Shown: in pieces, positions 44,745 to 54,616 of the stretch
Numbering within the stretch: position 1 is the first letter of the stretch
How the letters are laid out: the number at the start of each line of letters is the position of its first letter
Position numbers and translations under genes: made by a program
Assembly (NCBI RefSeq): GCF_036711975.1
Contig: NW_027248940.1
Span: forward strand, 434,001-498,000
Direction of reading: 5' to 3'
Length of the DNA: 64,000 nucleotides
Source: Onthophagus taurus
Lineage: Eukaryota > Arthropoda > Insecta > Coleoptera > Scarabaeidae
The notes under the pieces: generated by a model
Told to the model about the DNA's origin: nothing
The model's input: only the letters and a program-made list of their open reading frames with translations
Database searches by the model: none

Positions 44745-47097
44745 TTAGGATTACAACTTGCAAGGTCATGAGCGCCTGGAAATGCGCACGTCACACGAAG
44801 TCGTGCATTTTAGATGTAGCAGTGAGAGTGATAACTTGCAGTTTAGGTGTTTTCTTTAGATTTTGTTTTAAGTGCATCCGAAAGTCAAGATAAGTTGGAA
44901 AGGGATTATTGCAGGGGGTTTTCGCTTCATGAAGCCCCTGCTATGCTTGAGAACAATGACGACATTGTCAGCCAGGTTGATGAAATAACTATATTTCCTC
45001 CTGTAAACGCTGCAGCCGACCTGACAGATGAAGATTCTGGAGCAGAAAATGATCTTACAGTGAATAACCTACCGGTATCACAGTTACAAGCGCCGGTGGA
45101 AATCGTAATTGAAAGTAACTACGACAGTGATTTTTCATCAGATCACCTCTATCAGAGTTACAATCACAAAACACGGCAGCAAGAAACAAACAAAAAGTAA
45201 AAACTAAAAAGAGACAGATGCACTACAGTTGGATAAAAGAAGATTTGAAATTACCGCCCACCGACTTTGATAGTCCTACGAATTCGGCGATCACAGAAAA
45301 CCCCTTAGAGCTTTTCTCAAAATTTTTTGACGAAGAAGTAATAGAATTGATTTTGAATCAGAGTAATAAGTACGCACAACAAAAAAATAGAAATGCAGGA
45401 AGTAAACGCTTTTATAGGCGTTTTGATGTTCTGGGAACGTGAAAAAGATTGCCATAACGTCATGATTACAGAAGCAATTACAAGGGACCGGTTTGAGTAT
45501 TTGTTTTCTAATCTTCACGTCTGTGATAATCAGCAGTTGGACCAAGGTGACAAATTCGCTAAACTAAGGCCGCTTTTCACACTGTTGAATAAAAAATTCA
45601 TGGAGAATTTCTCGCTTGAAGAAATGCACTTAGTTGATGAAGCTATGGTTCCGTATTATGGACGTCATAGCTGTAAGCAGTATATTCGAGGAAAACCCAT
45701 GCGCTATGGATATAAGTTATGGGTAGGAAGTACCAAGTTAGGTTACTTGAATTGGTTCGAACCTTATCAAGGAGCCTCTAAAAATATAAGTGAAAACTTT
45801 TCTGAATTGGGAGTTGGTGCTGGAGTAGTCTTAGAATATGCGCAAGCTTTACGTAAGGAATGGCCAGATAAAAAATTTCATCTCTTTTTTGATAACTTCT
45901 TTACGTCAATTCCGTTGATCGAAAAATTAACTGACTGCAATTTTTATGCTACTGGTATGGTTAGAGAAAACAGGCTAAAAGACATTTCTCTTATAGATTC
46001 AAAACTCATAAAGAAGCAGCGCAGAGGAAGTTATGATTATGCAAAAATTGTAAAACAATATAATTGCAGTAAAGTGGCACGATAATAGTGTAGTTTCTGT
46101 TTGTTCCAATTTTTCTGGAGTTGCCCCAATTCACTCGGTCACACGTTATTCGCAAAAAGAAAAGAAGAATATTCAGGTGCAGCAGCCGCATCTTATACAG
46201 ATGTACAATACAAATATGGGAGGCGTCGACCGCTCTGACCAAAATATCAGCTTATATCGAATTTCGATCAGAGGAAAACAATGGTATTTTCCTTTGATAT
46301 CTCACTGTATTGACATGGCAATTCAAAACGCATGGCATATCCATCGCAAGAATGGAGGAGAATTAGATCAACTTAGTTTTAGAAGGAGAATTGCTGTAAA
46401 GCTGTTGGTTCAGAATAAAAAAACATCGTCATATCAAAAAGGACATACCAGTAGGTCCCACGAAATAGATATACGGTTCGACCGAATAGATGATTTAGTT
46501 ATGCCCCAAGAAAAACAAACTAGGTGTGCTCATTGCCATCAAAAAACTACAACGAGATGCGCAAAATGTGACATTGGTGTACAGGGTGGGCAAATTTGGG
46601 TGTTACTATAGGCTATCTCAGAAACTATAAGAGATACGAAAAAAGTAGGTGCCATGTCCCGGTCTCTTTTTTCGATACTAACCCAATCCTGCAAACACCA
46701 AACCTCTATCTTCTTTTGTTTTTAAGTTATAGCCAAAAAGTCAAATTTTCGTGATTTCAAAAAATGCTCATATTTCGTTTATTTTTGAAATTAGAAAAAT
46801 GAGGTTGATATGTTCCTAAGACACTTTTCTAAGTAGAATATACTGCCGTTGAAAAATTTTAAAAATATTTGATGATTTTTGAGATACAACACAAAGTTTT
46901 ATTTTTTTAAATGCAAACTATAGTAGATTATGGTGTTACTGAAAAGAGCATATTTTTAGCTTTCCAATGATGTATTGCACGCATGATGTATTTGGGGAAA
47001 ATAAGCATTACTTTTTAATTCTAAAATATTAAAGATTAATATTCAATATTTTAATTATAGTAGGCGAGGAAAACGTAAATGCCACTTAGTTACTATA

Positions 47098-48059
47098 AGG
47101 TTTGTTCGAGCAGCGGCAAAACCAATCTGCAAATTGGGAGACGCATGCGCAGTATGGTAACGGTGTTCGAGCAGTAAATAAATCCCGAATTCTGACTTTT
47201 TCGACTACCAATCGTGTGTTCGATCAGAATTTAGGATTAGTTGGGTACTGGTTGGGTATAGTTTTTACAATTTGCTGACTTTCGAAAAATTGTTGACGGA
47301 TTGTGTACTGTCATGCGCAGTGGATACTTTGCGAGTTTGTTGGTAATAAACGTAGCACGTCGAGAGGGCGACACAATCGATTTATATTTGTAAACACAAT
47401 ATCCGCTTTATTAATCTGTAATTGTTGTTAACACGTTCTTAAGTACCTAGTATAAATCAGAGTATAAATAATCATGTCCGATATTTCGTCGTCAAGTGAA
47501 GATGTGCCTTTAGTAAATTTTGAGTCAAGTGATGATGACCTAGAAGGTGAATTACTTGATACACCAGTGCGAATAAGGCCAAAAAATGAAGAGTACTTCG
47601 AAATAACAGTACAACAGTATAGCGACTCAGAATTTATGGAACATTTTCGTTTGAGTAGAGTAGTTGCTGAAGATCTAGCAAATCGATTTAAAGCCAGCCA
47701 GTATTATAATTATCAAGCCGGAGGAAATGGAAAATTAACAGAAAAACAACATATATTAATATTTCTGTGGTTTGCTGGTCATCAGACGGCTTCTTTCCGA
47801 GATGTAGCTGATAGATTTAATATTAGTATAAGTTCCCTACAAACTGTAATCCAGCGAACAGTGTATTTTATAAGCAACCTATCAGACGAAGTAATACAAT
47901 GGCCATATAAAATGTTTAATACAATGTTTTCATATATTTACTGTTCGAGCTGTGACAAATATCGTACTAGTTCGCAATTAATCGTTACGTGCGCATGCGC
48001 ATTCATGAATGCACTAATTTGTCACAAACTAATACCTAATTCTCTGCTCGAACAAACCT
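47098..48059 (+). mobile_element. Harbinger element, internally deleted
   Basis: Inverted ends AGGTTTGTTCGAGCAG on both sides with ATA directly repeated at the borders. 962 bp. It keeps the 5' part of a transposase gene and lacks the DDE domain. Confidence 0.8.
47474..47910 (+). pseudogene. Harbinger transposase N-terminal half
   Basis: Starts MSDISSSSEDVPLVNFESSD. The 'EFMEHFRLSR' entry motif (residue ~56) and a helix-turn-helix follow: KQHILIFLWFAGHQTASFRD with FNISISSLQTVIQR. The recognisable part ends around WPYK (about 47910), where an internal deletion joins the right end. The remaining frame to 48142 is not transposase. No catalytic residues are left, so this is a non-autonomous derivative. 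Confidence 0.75.
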
Positions 48060-48181
48060 ATAGTAACGTGAGTTTACTGATCATTTCATTCATGAATTTT
48101 TTGAAACGAGTTTCCCGCTTAAAAATTCCTCATTATCTTTAAATACATAAAGCGATAAAATTAAAAAATGATTCTTTGTAA

Positions 48182-48415
48182 ATGATAGATAAGGCTCCAT
48201 ATACCATATATAAACATCGTTTCAATGGAAAGTCCGCTGCCCAGTTTATGATCCCTAATCTTCCTCTATCTCACCCAATTTCAAAAGAAAAGGTTGCTAA
48301 TATGAAAAAACTTCTAAATCTCATGAGAAAACTGGGAAGATACTACCGAAGATTTCATTCATTGATACCCAACTGTTCTAACCTTACAACCAGTAAGTTT
48401 AGTAGAAGAAGATGA
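48182..48415 (+). pseudogene. Unrecognised TE protein fragment
   Basis: 77 codons: YKHRFNGKSAAQFMIPNLPL, VANMKKLLNLMRK, YYRRFHSLIPNC. Its layout (a basic patch, then 'LLNLM...YYRRF..LIP') resembles the closing segment of Sola-like proteins, for example LQSLKSSLQRDYHYFYNNLP at about 31400, but this is only a shape similarity. Possibly the former transposase of the 46582-49006 element. Confidence 0.3.
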
Positions 48416-49239
48416 CACAGTCTGTGACTGTTTTTTAGTTCCTGAAGTTTTTGTTCATATTTAATTATTCATTAATTAATACGTTTTTTGTATTTTTAAT
48501 AAACAAACTTTATCTACAAATCATTTTATATTGGTGAACAAAGTCAGGGATAAGACACTGAGAAATTTAAATCAACTCTTCAAAGTTTTTATTCATTGGT
48601 ACAAAACCAACTTTATCCTGCATAATGGTACAAGACCAACTTTTTGTCATATTCGTGCAAAACCATACAGCAATTAGATAGTAATTACTTTCCGAACCCG
48701 CCTACTCAAAAATCATCAAATATTTTTAAAATTTTTCAACGGCAGTATATTCTACTTAAAAAAGTGTCTTAAGAACGTATCAACCCCATTTCTCTAATTT
48801 CAAAAATAAATGAAATATGAGCATTTTTAGAAATCCCGAAAATTTGACTTTTTGGCTATAACTTAAAAACAAAAGAAGGTAGAGGTTTGGTGTTTGCGGG
48901 ATTGGACTAGTCTCGAAAAAAGAGACCGGGACATGGCACCTACTTTTTTCGTATCTCTTATAGTTTCTGAGATAGCCTATAATAACACCCAAATTTGCCC
49001 ACCCTGTACACACGAAGTGTTTTGTTCAGTATCACACTAATAAATAATTTTACGTTTATAGATATTCATGTGCTGAATGAACCATGGGCGACTTCGGCTC
49101 CCCTAAGGAGCTACATCCCTCCAAAAATGGCGGAAAATTTTGGTTTAATTTCTTTTTTTCAAAAACCATAAACGCAAGAAAAATGAAATTTGGGGAATAT
49201 GTTTAACTCATAATAGGATACATTTTGACCCTATTTGTA

Positions 49240-50403
49240 CAGCTCTGTTCAGATTTAATGCGAATCGTCCGCTGTTAGCTCCGACATGACGCTGGTACTG
49301 GAAGAAAAGGGAGACATCTTTTGTTTCTATTCAATTCGATTTGTGAGACTAAAGGAAGTTACTCTCTTTCTTAACCCAGGTAAAACAGTCCCAGTTTGAA
49401 GTGGGCTGAAGAATGGTTCACCCTTTTTTGAAATGTCTTAATTTTATTTTATTTTAAATCCTTTTTGATATTTTTAAGAACATCAAATACACGATTTTTA
49501 TATGTTCCTCTAATAAATGATTTTAGAGTATTTCTATAAATAAAACGTCAGATAAAAATCTCAGTAATATAATTAATATAATGTAAAACTTATAAATAAA
49601 GCTTTATGAAACTCTTCTTCAAATTTTAAATAGAATTATTTAATATCAAAATTACGTGCATTCAAATTTGTCCGTTTTCTTAAATACAACATCCTTCGTG
49701 TTCCTGGTCAACGAGAGTCAGGTTTGACTACGAGGCGAGCAATTATTGCACTTCACCAAGAAGGAATATTGAAGACTTATTCTTAATAATGCTCAACGAA
49801 GGGGAATTGCTGAATACGTCACCGCTAATCCATTTACAACATCCACAATTATCAGGGAATTAATTCAATCGAAAATTAGACCTATGATCATATACGGAGT
49901 AGCAGCCTGGTTTAGGAAAGTCAGACAGACTTCAGTTATCAGTAAACTTTCACGAATTCAGCAAGTAGCTGGATTGGCAATCTCTGGTGCGATAGGCACA
50001 ACGCCAACTCTAGTATTGGAGGTTCTGCTTGGCCTATCTCCTCTGCATTTGCATATAGAGAAAGTGGCTAGAACAACCATTTACAGATTTAAGAAATATG
50101 CTCAAAACTGTTCCGACATGTATTACCAAAGTAATACACTAATTATTAGTAATTATTTTCATTTACTACAGGAATTGTGTAAAGTAACTGGATTGCTTAT
50201 ACTTATTTATTTTCTTCATTTTTTCCTTTGTGTTTCAGTCACCTTGGCCATAAATCACATCACCCCGCTTGTCTGTTCGGAACTTTTACAACACTACAGA
50301 GCAGGTAAAACCTGGATTGAATGCCTCGTGAACGTAGGTCGTTTCTAGTACAATTTTATGCCTCTACGAGCGGCTCTTTTCGCATTATATCTGAACAGAA
50401 CTG
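49240..50403 (+). mobile_element. TA-flanked (mariner/Tc1-like) element carrying a LOA fragment
   Basis: Inverted ends CAGCTCTGTTCAGATTTAATG and matching right end, TA on both sides (49238-49239, 50404-50405). 49690-49870 reads like a helix-turn-helix transposase head (TTRRAIIALHQEG; AQRRGIAEYVTANPFTTST) across frames. 49878-50128 is LOA-like retroelement sequence. Confidence 0.7.
49878..50128 (+). pseudogene. Internal fragment of LOA-like ORF2
   Basis: Reads RPMIIYGVAAWFRKVRQTSV, SRIQQVAGLAISGAIGTTPT and LLGLSPLHLHIEKVARTTIY, nearly the same as 6149-6395 of the LOA-like element here. Both ends are truncated: no tail, no endonuclease. That is odd for a retrotransposition product. Confidence 0.85.
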
Positions 50404-51344
50404 TACTTTCAATCTACCCTTCTAAACTACTAAACGTAACCACCCCCGTTCAATTTATGCCTAGATTTTTTTTATGAAGATGATAAATACATTGGAAAAA
50501 TTTCAGTTAGATAGATAAAACTATTCTAAAACTTTTTTGTCTCTCTGATGTTCTTCTAAAAATGAATAATTTCTAAGAAAAAAAATAATTAAGCAAACAC
50601 TAACTGTTAAGCTGTAGGGTTGTTAATCGAAAGTTGGAATGAATTTTTAATAAAAAAATCTTTGTAGGCTTTGTTATCTTTGTCAGAAATATTTTTGACG
50701 TTTCAATGTCAGTGGTTTTCTTACTATTATTATTGTTTTATTTAAAATTTTGAAACGCCGAGTAAACGAGCCTAAATGCGGTAGAACTTTATTCAAAAAT
50801 TAATTTGAAAAACAATAATAATAGTAAGAAAAACTGACATTTAAACGTCAAAAAGATTTTTTCATTCAAAATTAATTTCAACTTTTGATCGACAACCCCG
50901 TTGTTTAACGGGCAGTGTTTGCTTTACTATTTTTTTTCTCAAAAATTAGTCGTTTTTGGAAAAATTTTAGAGAGACAAAAAAGTTTTAGAATACTTTCAT
51001 CTATCTATGTAAAATTTTTCTAATGTATTTATCATCTGCATAAAAAAAATTTTAGCAAAAATGCAAAGGGGGTGGTTACGTTTAGTAGTTTAAAAGGGTA
51101 GGTTGAAAGTACAAATAGGGTCAAAACGTGCCCTATTATGAGTTAAACATATTCCCCAAATTTCATTTTCCTAGCGTTTATGGTTTTTGAGAAAAAGAAA
51201 TTAAACCAAAATTTTCCGCCATTTTTGGAGGGGTGTAGCTCCTTAGGGGAGCCGAAGTCGCCCATGGTTCATATATCAAAGTACCCTTAAAATTTACCAA
51301 AGAATCACCCCTTGAAGTTTGTTGCAGTCATTCACATACATCCT

Positions 51345-52130
51345 GTATAACCGAACCTTGACATAACCTACCTTTTTATTTTTTTAATTTATTTTATATT
51401 TATTGATTTTTTTTTTGTGCGTAAACGTTAGAATTTGATATAAACAAATAATTACTGTTTAAAATGTTAAACTTATTAAATTCACATCCAAAAACCATAA
51501 TAATAATAATATCAATAGTAAATAATAAACATAACCTCAATTTTGGAACTGTCAAATTTGGAAGGGCTTTTATACTTAACCTAACTTCCTTATTTTTAAA
51601 TTTATTGATTTTCGTTTTGTGCGTAAATGTTAGAATTTGATATAAATAAATAATTACTGTTTAAAATGTTAAACTTATTTCACTCAAATCCAAAACCATA
51701 ATAATATTAAATAATAAACATAACCTCAATTTTGGAACTGTCACATTTTAAAAGGGCTTTTATGGAAAAAGTTTTTGAGGGGAATTATGAAAAAGCTGAT
51801 TCTTTGGGGAAATTCTGGGAAGAGTTGAAAAAAAAAAGCAGCTGGGATGTTTAAAACAAAATAAATAATTAATTAAATTCCTTTTATTACAATTTTTTTA
51901 TTATAAAATATATACATAACCTAACTTTTTTATTTTTTTAAATTTATTTTATATTTATTGATTTCCTTTTTGTGCGTAAATGTTAGAATTTGATATAAAC
52001 AAATAATTACTGTTTAAAATGTTAAACTTATTAAACTCACATCCAAAACCATAATAATAATAACATTAATAGTAAATAATAAACATAACCTCAATTTTGG
52101 AAGTGTCAAATTTAGTTTTAAGTACTTGGG
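51345..52130 (+). repeat. SNAPC1 3'-flank tandem copies, second block
   Basis: The same landmark (GTGCGTAAAYGTTAGAATTT) recurs at 51420, 51621 and 51973. 51761-51864 is another degraded copy of the last SNAPC1 exon (GGGAAGAGTTGAAAAAAAAA, then GCAGCTGGGATG). This continues the array at 36066-36660. Confidence 0.8.
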
Positions 52131-52239
52131 GTGACTTCTGAAGGCTCGATGGCATGCGAAGACGAGTCGGAACTCCAATTAACAAGGCTCACTAAAACCA
52201 ATCATTTTATTTAAAAAATAATTTTAACTCACAAAAAAA

Positions 52240-52530
52240 TTACCAACCGATAATAATAATCAAAATAACCAATCCGATAATGCCTAAAATGATCATCATT
52301 TTTAAATTTTTCCACCAATATTTTCGTTTCAATTTTTGCGCTTGTTGCTCGAACTGTTTTCCACCTTCCTGTAAAGCTTCGGCACGCGAATCCAACTCGG
52401 ACAGCTTTTGATCTCTCTCGAGAACCTTTTCAACGTTCACCCGCATAATCCCCACGACCTCATTGACTTGCTGTTGGGTTTGCTCCAACTTGTTATTCTT
52501 GGTAGCATTGGAAGAAGTCGCCGAATCCAT
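52240..52530 (-). CDS. Synaptobrevin/VAMP-type R-SNARE
   Basis: 96 residues, intronless coding region. A short Ser/Asn-rich head ([14 protein letters not shown]) precedes the R-SNARE helix [20 protein letters not shown] with [20 protein letters not shown]; the zero-layer Arg is in 'GIMRVNV'. Then [20 protein letters not shown] and a C-terminal hydrophobic anchor ([19 protein letters not shown]). On vesicles this protein zips with syntaxin and SNAP-25 type Q-SNAREs to drive fusion, and the coiled coil and tail anchor are complete. A 66-nt intron in the 5' UTR (52541-52606) is likely (acceptor TTTAAAAATAG, donor GTAAATAC). Whether it is the neuronal or the ubiquitous paralogue is not resolved. 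Confidence 0.9.
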   Translation of the reverse strand: MDSATSSNATKNNKLEQTQQQVNEVVGIMRVNVEKVLERDQKLSELDSRAEALQEGGKQFEQQAQKLKRKYWWKNLKMMIILGIIGLVILIIIIGW

Positions 52531-53384
52531 GTTAAACGATCTATTTTTAAATAAAGAAAATTAATTAATTAAGATAACACGAAATGACTCAATTCTCGGT
52601 ATTTACCAAACCACATCCCGTTACGAGATAAAATCATTTTTATGGGGTTAATTAATAAAAGGGCGTTTACTTACCGAAATAATTAAGGGCTAATATATTA
52701 TTAACTCAAAACGAAACCAAAAATGGATAAAATAAAAACTTAAATGAACCGAAACTGACAGCAACGCAGATACTTTTGACGTTTCTAATTGACGTTTTAA
52801 GGGCCGGTAAAACAGATTAACAAAGTTATCTTGTTTTTCAAGATAACGTATCTTTTAAAAACATTTTTTTTAATATTAATAATTTAAATTTAGTTTTTAA
52901 GGTAAATATTAGACATAAAATAAGTAATTAAAACGAATAATACTTACCCGTTCTATTGTTTCAAGTACTTTAACAAAAAAACGGTTCTTATCAATAATTG
53001 CGTTATCACCTTTATCGCTTAATTTCGTGAAAGGCGATAAAAATAAATCGTTATCACACAATAAATTAATTACTCAATGATTCAAATTAAAATTTTATCG
53101 ATGTCGATTCGCGACTAACTTCTCGTTGTATACATTTGACGTTTTATTCATGATCTGTCAAGAAAACTCGGAAAATTTTTTAAAATATTATTTTCGAATC
53201 AAACATGATGAATCTCAGGTGAATAAACCGCAATTTTATGTTTTAAACGACCTGATAATACCAGGAAATAATTTTATTAATTATTTTAACGTCCCGTTTA
53301 AAATAAAAACGTGTCAGTTTGTTGAACTTTCAACTTTACCTGTTTTTACGATTTTTCCATTATAAGTTTTGTTGTAGCGCCGAG
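52531..53384. promoter_or_regulatory. Head-to-head intergenic region between VAMP and AP3D1
   Basis: 854 bp between divergent start codons, with no TE recognised, rare in this window. It should contain both promoters. The open frame at 53126-53365 has no family resemblance and is probably chance. Confidence 0.5.
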
Positions 53385-54128
53385 ATGGCCCTAAAAAAAG
53401 TTAAGGGGAACTTGGAGCGAATGTTTGATAAGAATTTAACCGATTTAGTTCGAGGGATACGAAACAATAAAGAAAATGAGGTTAGGTTGTTTTGGCCCTT
53501 TAGGTTTGAATTAAATAATATTTTTTTTAGGCGAAATACATCTCTCAATGCATGGAGGATATTAAGCAAGAATTGAGACAGGATAATTTAACCGTTAAAA
53601 GCAACGCAATTGCAAAGTTAACTTATGTAAGATTAAAATAATTTTTTTTTGAGGTTATAATTTTTTAATTTTAGTTACAAATGCTGGGTTATGATATTTC
53701 TTGGGCCGGATTTAATATAATAGAGGTGATGAGTTCAAGTAAATTCACTTTAAAAAGGATTGGTTATTTAGCGGCGAGCCAAAGCTTTCACTGTGACTCC
53801 GAGTTATTAATGTTAACAACAAATATGATTCGGAAGGAGTTAAATTCGCAAAATCAATATGAAGCTGGTTTAGCTCTCACTTCTTTGAGTTGTTATATTA
53901 GCACTGATTTAGCTAGGGATTTATCGAACGATATTTTAACTTTGGTAATTAATTTTAATTAAAATAAAATTGAATTAATTCATTTTAAAATGATTTAGTT
54001 GAGTTCGACGAAGCCGTATATTCGAAAAAAGGCTGTTTTAATGATGTATAAGGTGTTTTTGAAGTATCCAGAGGCTTTGCGACCCGCTTTTCCTCGGTTA
54101 AAAGAGAAATTGGAGGATCCTGATCCAG
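53385..54128 (+). CDS. AP3D1: AP-3 complex subunit delta, exons 1-4
   Basis: Delta is a large subunit of the AP-3 coat that sorts cargo from endosomes to lysosomes and pigment granules (fly garnet). Exons: 53385-53480 (MALKKVKGNLERMFDKNLTD), 53531-53626 (AKYISQCMEDIKQELRQDNL), 53675-53944 (LQMLGYDISWAGFNIIEVMS), 53999-54128 (KPYIRKKAVLMMYKVFLKYP to EKLEDPDP). All introns are GT-AG and ~50 nt, and frame is kept. The order and sequence follow the N-terminal adaptin repeat region of AP3D1 very closely. Intron 4 then expands to 6868 bp through TE insertions. Confidence 0.93.
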
Positions 54129-54453
54129 GTAAAAACGTTAATAAATAATTTTATGTGGCTGAAGTTAGATTCATATTCGAATCTGTACCAGATTCAGATT
54201 CATAAAATTACAGTTGATCAGACAAGTATTGAACATATCAATTGAAAAATCGCTTTCTGAAACTACAGAAGTTGTAGCAATCTGCGACTATCCTGGATAA
54301 TTCGAATAGACTCTCTAGTACAGCGATGCACAGACTTATTAAGACTAGGGGCCACTCGGGCAAATCATGAACTGATGGCGGGCCGCCAGAAGTATAGGTA
54401 ATTAAAGACAATAAAGAATTGATAATAATGTATTAAAATTGAAAAAGAATTTA

Positions 54454-54614
54454 TTAATTTGAAGCGTGGCACTGCATAGTGCTTACAATCTTTTTTATAT
54501 TTGGCTCAAATTTACTTGTAGCAACACGTAAAACTGTTTCCAAACTATCATTTGCAAGGCGGTTTCGATTTTTTGTTTTATTATTATTTAGTATTGAAAA
54601 AGTTTGTTCACATA
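54454..54614 (-). pseudogene. hAT transposase C-terminal dimerisation domain
   Basis: CEQTFSILNNNKTKNRNRLA, NDSLETVLRVATSKFEPNIK, then VSTMQCHASN and stop at 54454. 'CEQTFS...K...R.RL....LE..LR' is the hAT dimerisation (hATC) signature. It is the direct continuation of the part ending at 57685, with a few residues lost at the junction and a different frame. Confidence 0.85.
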
Positions 54615-54616
54615 TA

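Larger units (their letters stand above)
46582..49006 (+). mobile_element. Mariner-like foldback element inside piggyBac
   Basis: Ends CAGGGTGGGCAAATTTGGGT and its inverted match, flanked by TA (46580-46581, 49007-49008). Arms of at least 310 bp (46582-46890 and 48690-49006) share TATCTCAGAAACTATAAGAG and CATGTCCCGGTCTC. The arms carry A/T-rich sequence; a Harbinger element is inserted at 47098. A short frame at 48182-48415 (FNGKSAAQFMIPNLPLS) belongs to an unrecognised TE protein. Confidence 0.85.
44847..49047 (+). pseudogene. piggyBac transposase, frameshifted and interrupted
   Basis: N-terminal acidic part (44880-45200): RGFSLHEAPAML, LTDEDSGAEN, NNLPVSQL. Then 45218-45440 (LPPTDFDSP, PLELFSKFFDEEVIELI). 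The catalytic part 45393-46085 has LVDEAMVPYYGRH (first Asp), MRYGYKLWVG, HLFFDNFFTSIPLI (second Asp). After a one-base shift at 46075, the rest contains YNTNMGGVDRSDQNISLYR (third Asp) and KQWYFPL. The cysteine-rich tail CAHCHQK...CAKCDIGV reaches 46581, and the remaining tail, with its last zinc ligands, is at 49009-49047 beyond the inserted element. Stops at 45198 and shifts at about 45395 and 46075 inactivate it. Confidence 0.87.
44745..49077 (+). mobile_element. piggyBac-type DNA transposon, interrupted
   Basis: Contains a piggyBac transposase whose zinc-finger tail is cut by a mariner-like insertion at 46582-49006. Terminal repeats and a TTAA duplication were not identified with confidence. 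The right side ends at the foldback starting at 49078, and the left side abuts the satellite element's arm. Confidence 0.75.
49078..51272. mobile_element. Foldback DNA element with a nested TA-flanked element
   Basis: Ends GAACCATGGGCGACTTCGGC at 49078 and inverted at 51272. Arms are 49078-49239 plus 50404-50740 on the left and about 50800-51272 on the right. The right arm has the undisturbed sequence at the place where 49240-50403 is inserted on the left. No clear target duplication. No transposase of its own. Confidence 0.8.

Noticed and set aside
53126-53365. 79-codon frame upstream of AP3D1
   Set aside because: It overlaps the AP3D1 5' region, has no family resemblance, and the conserved start MALKKVKG lies downstream in another frame.
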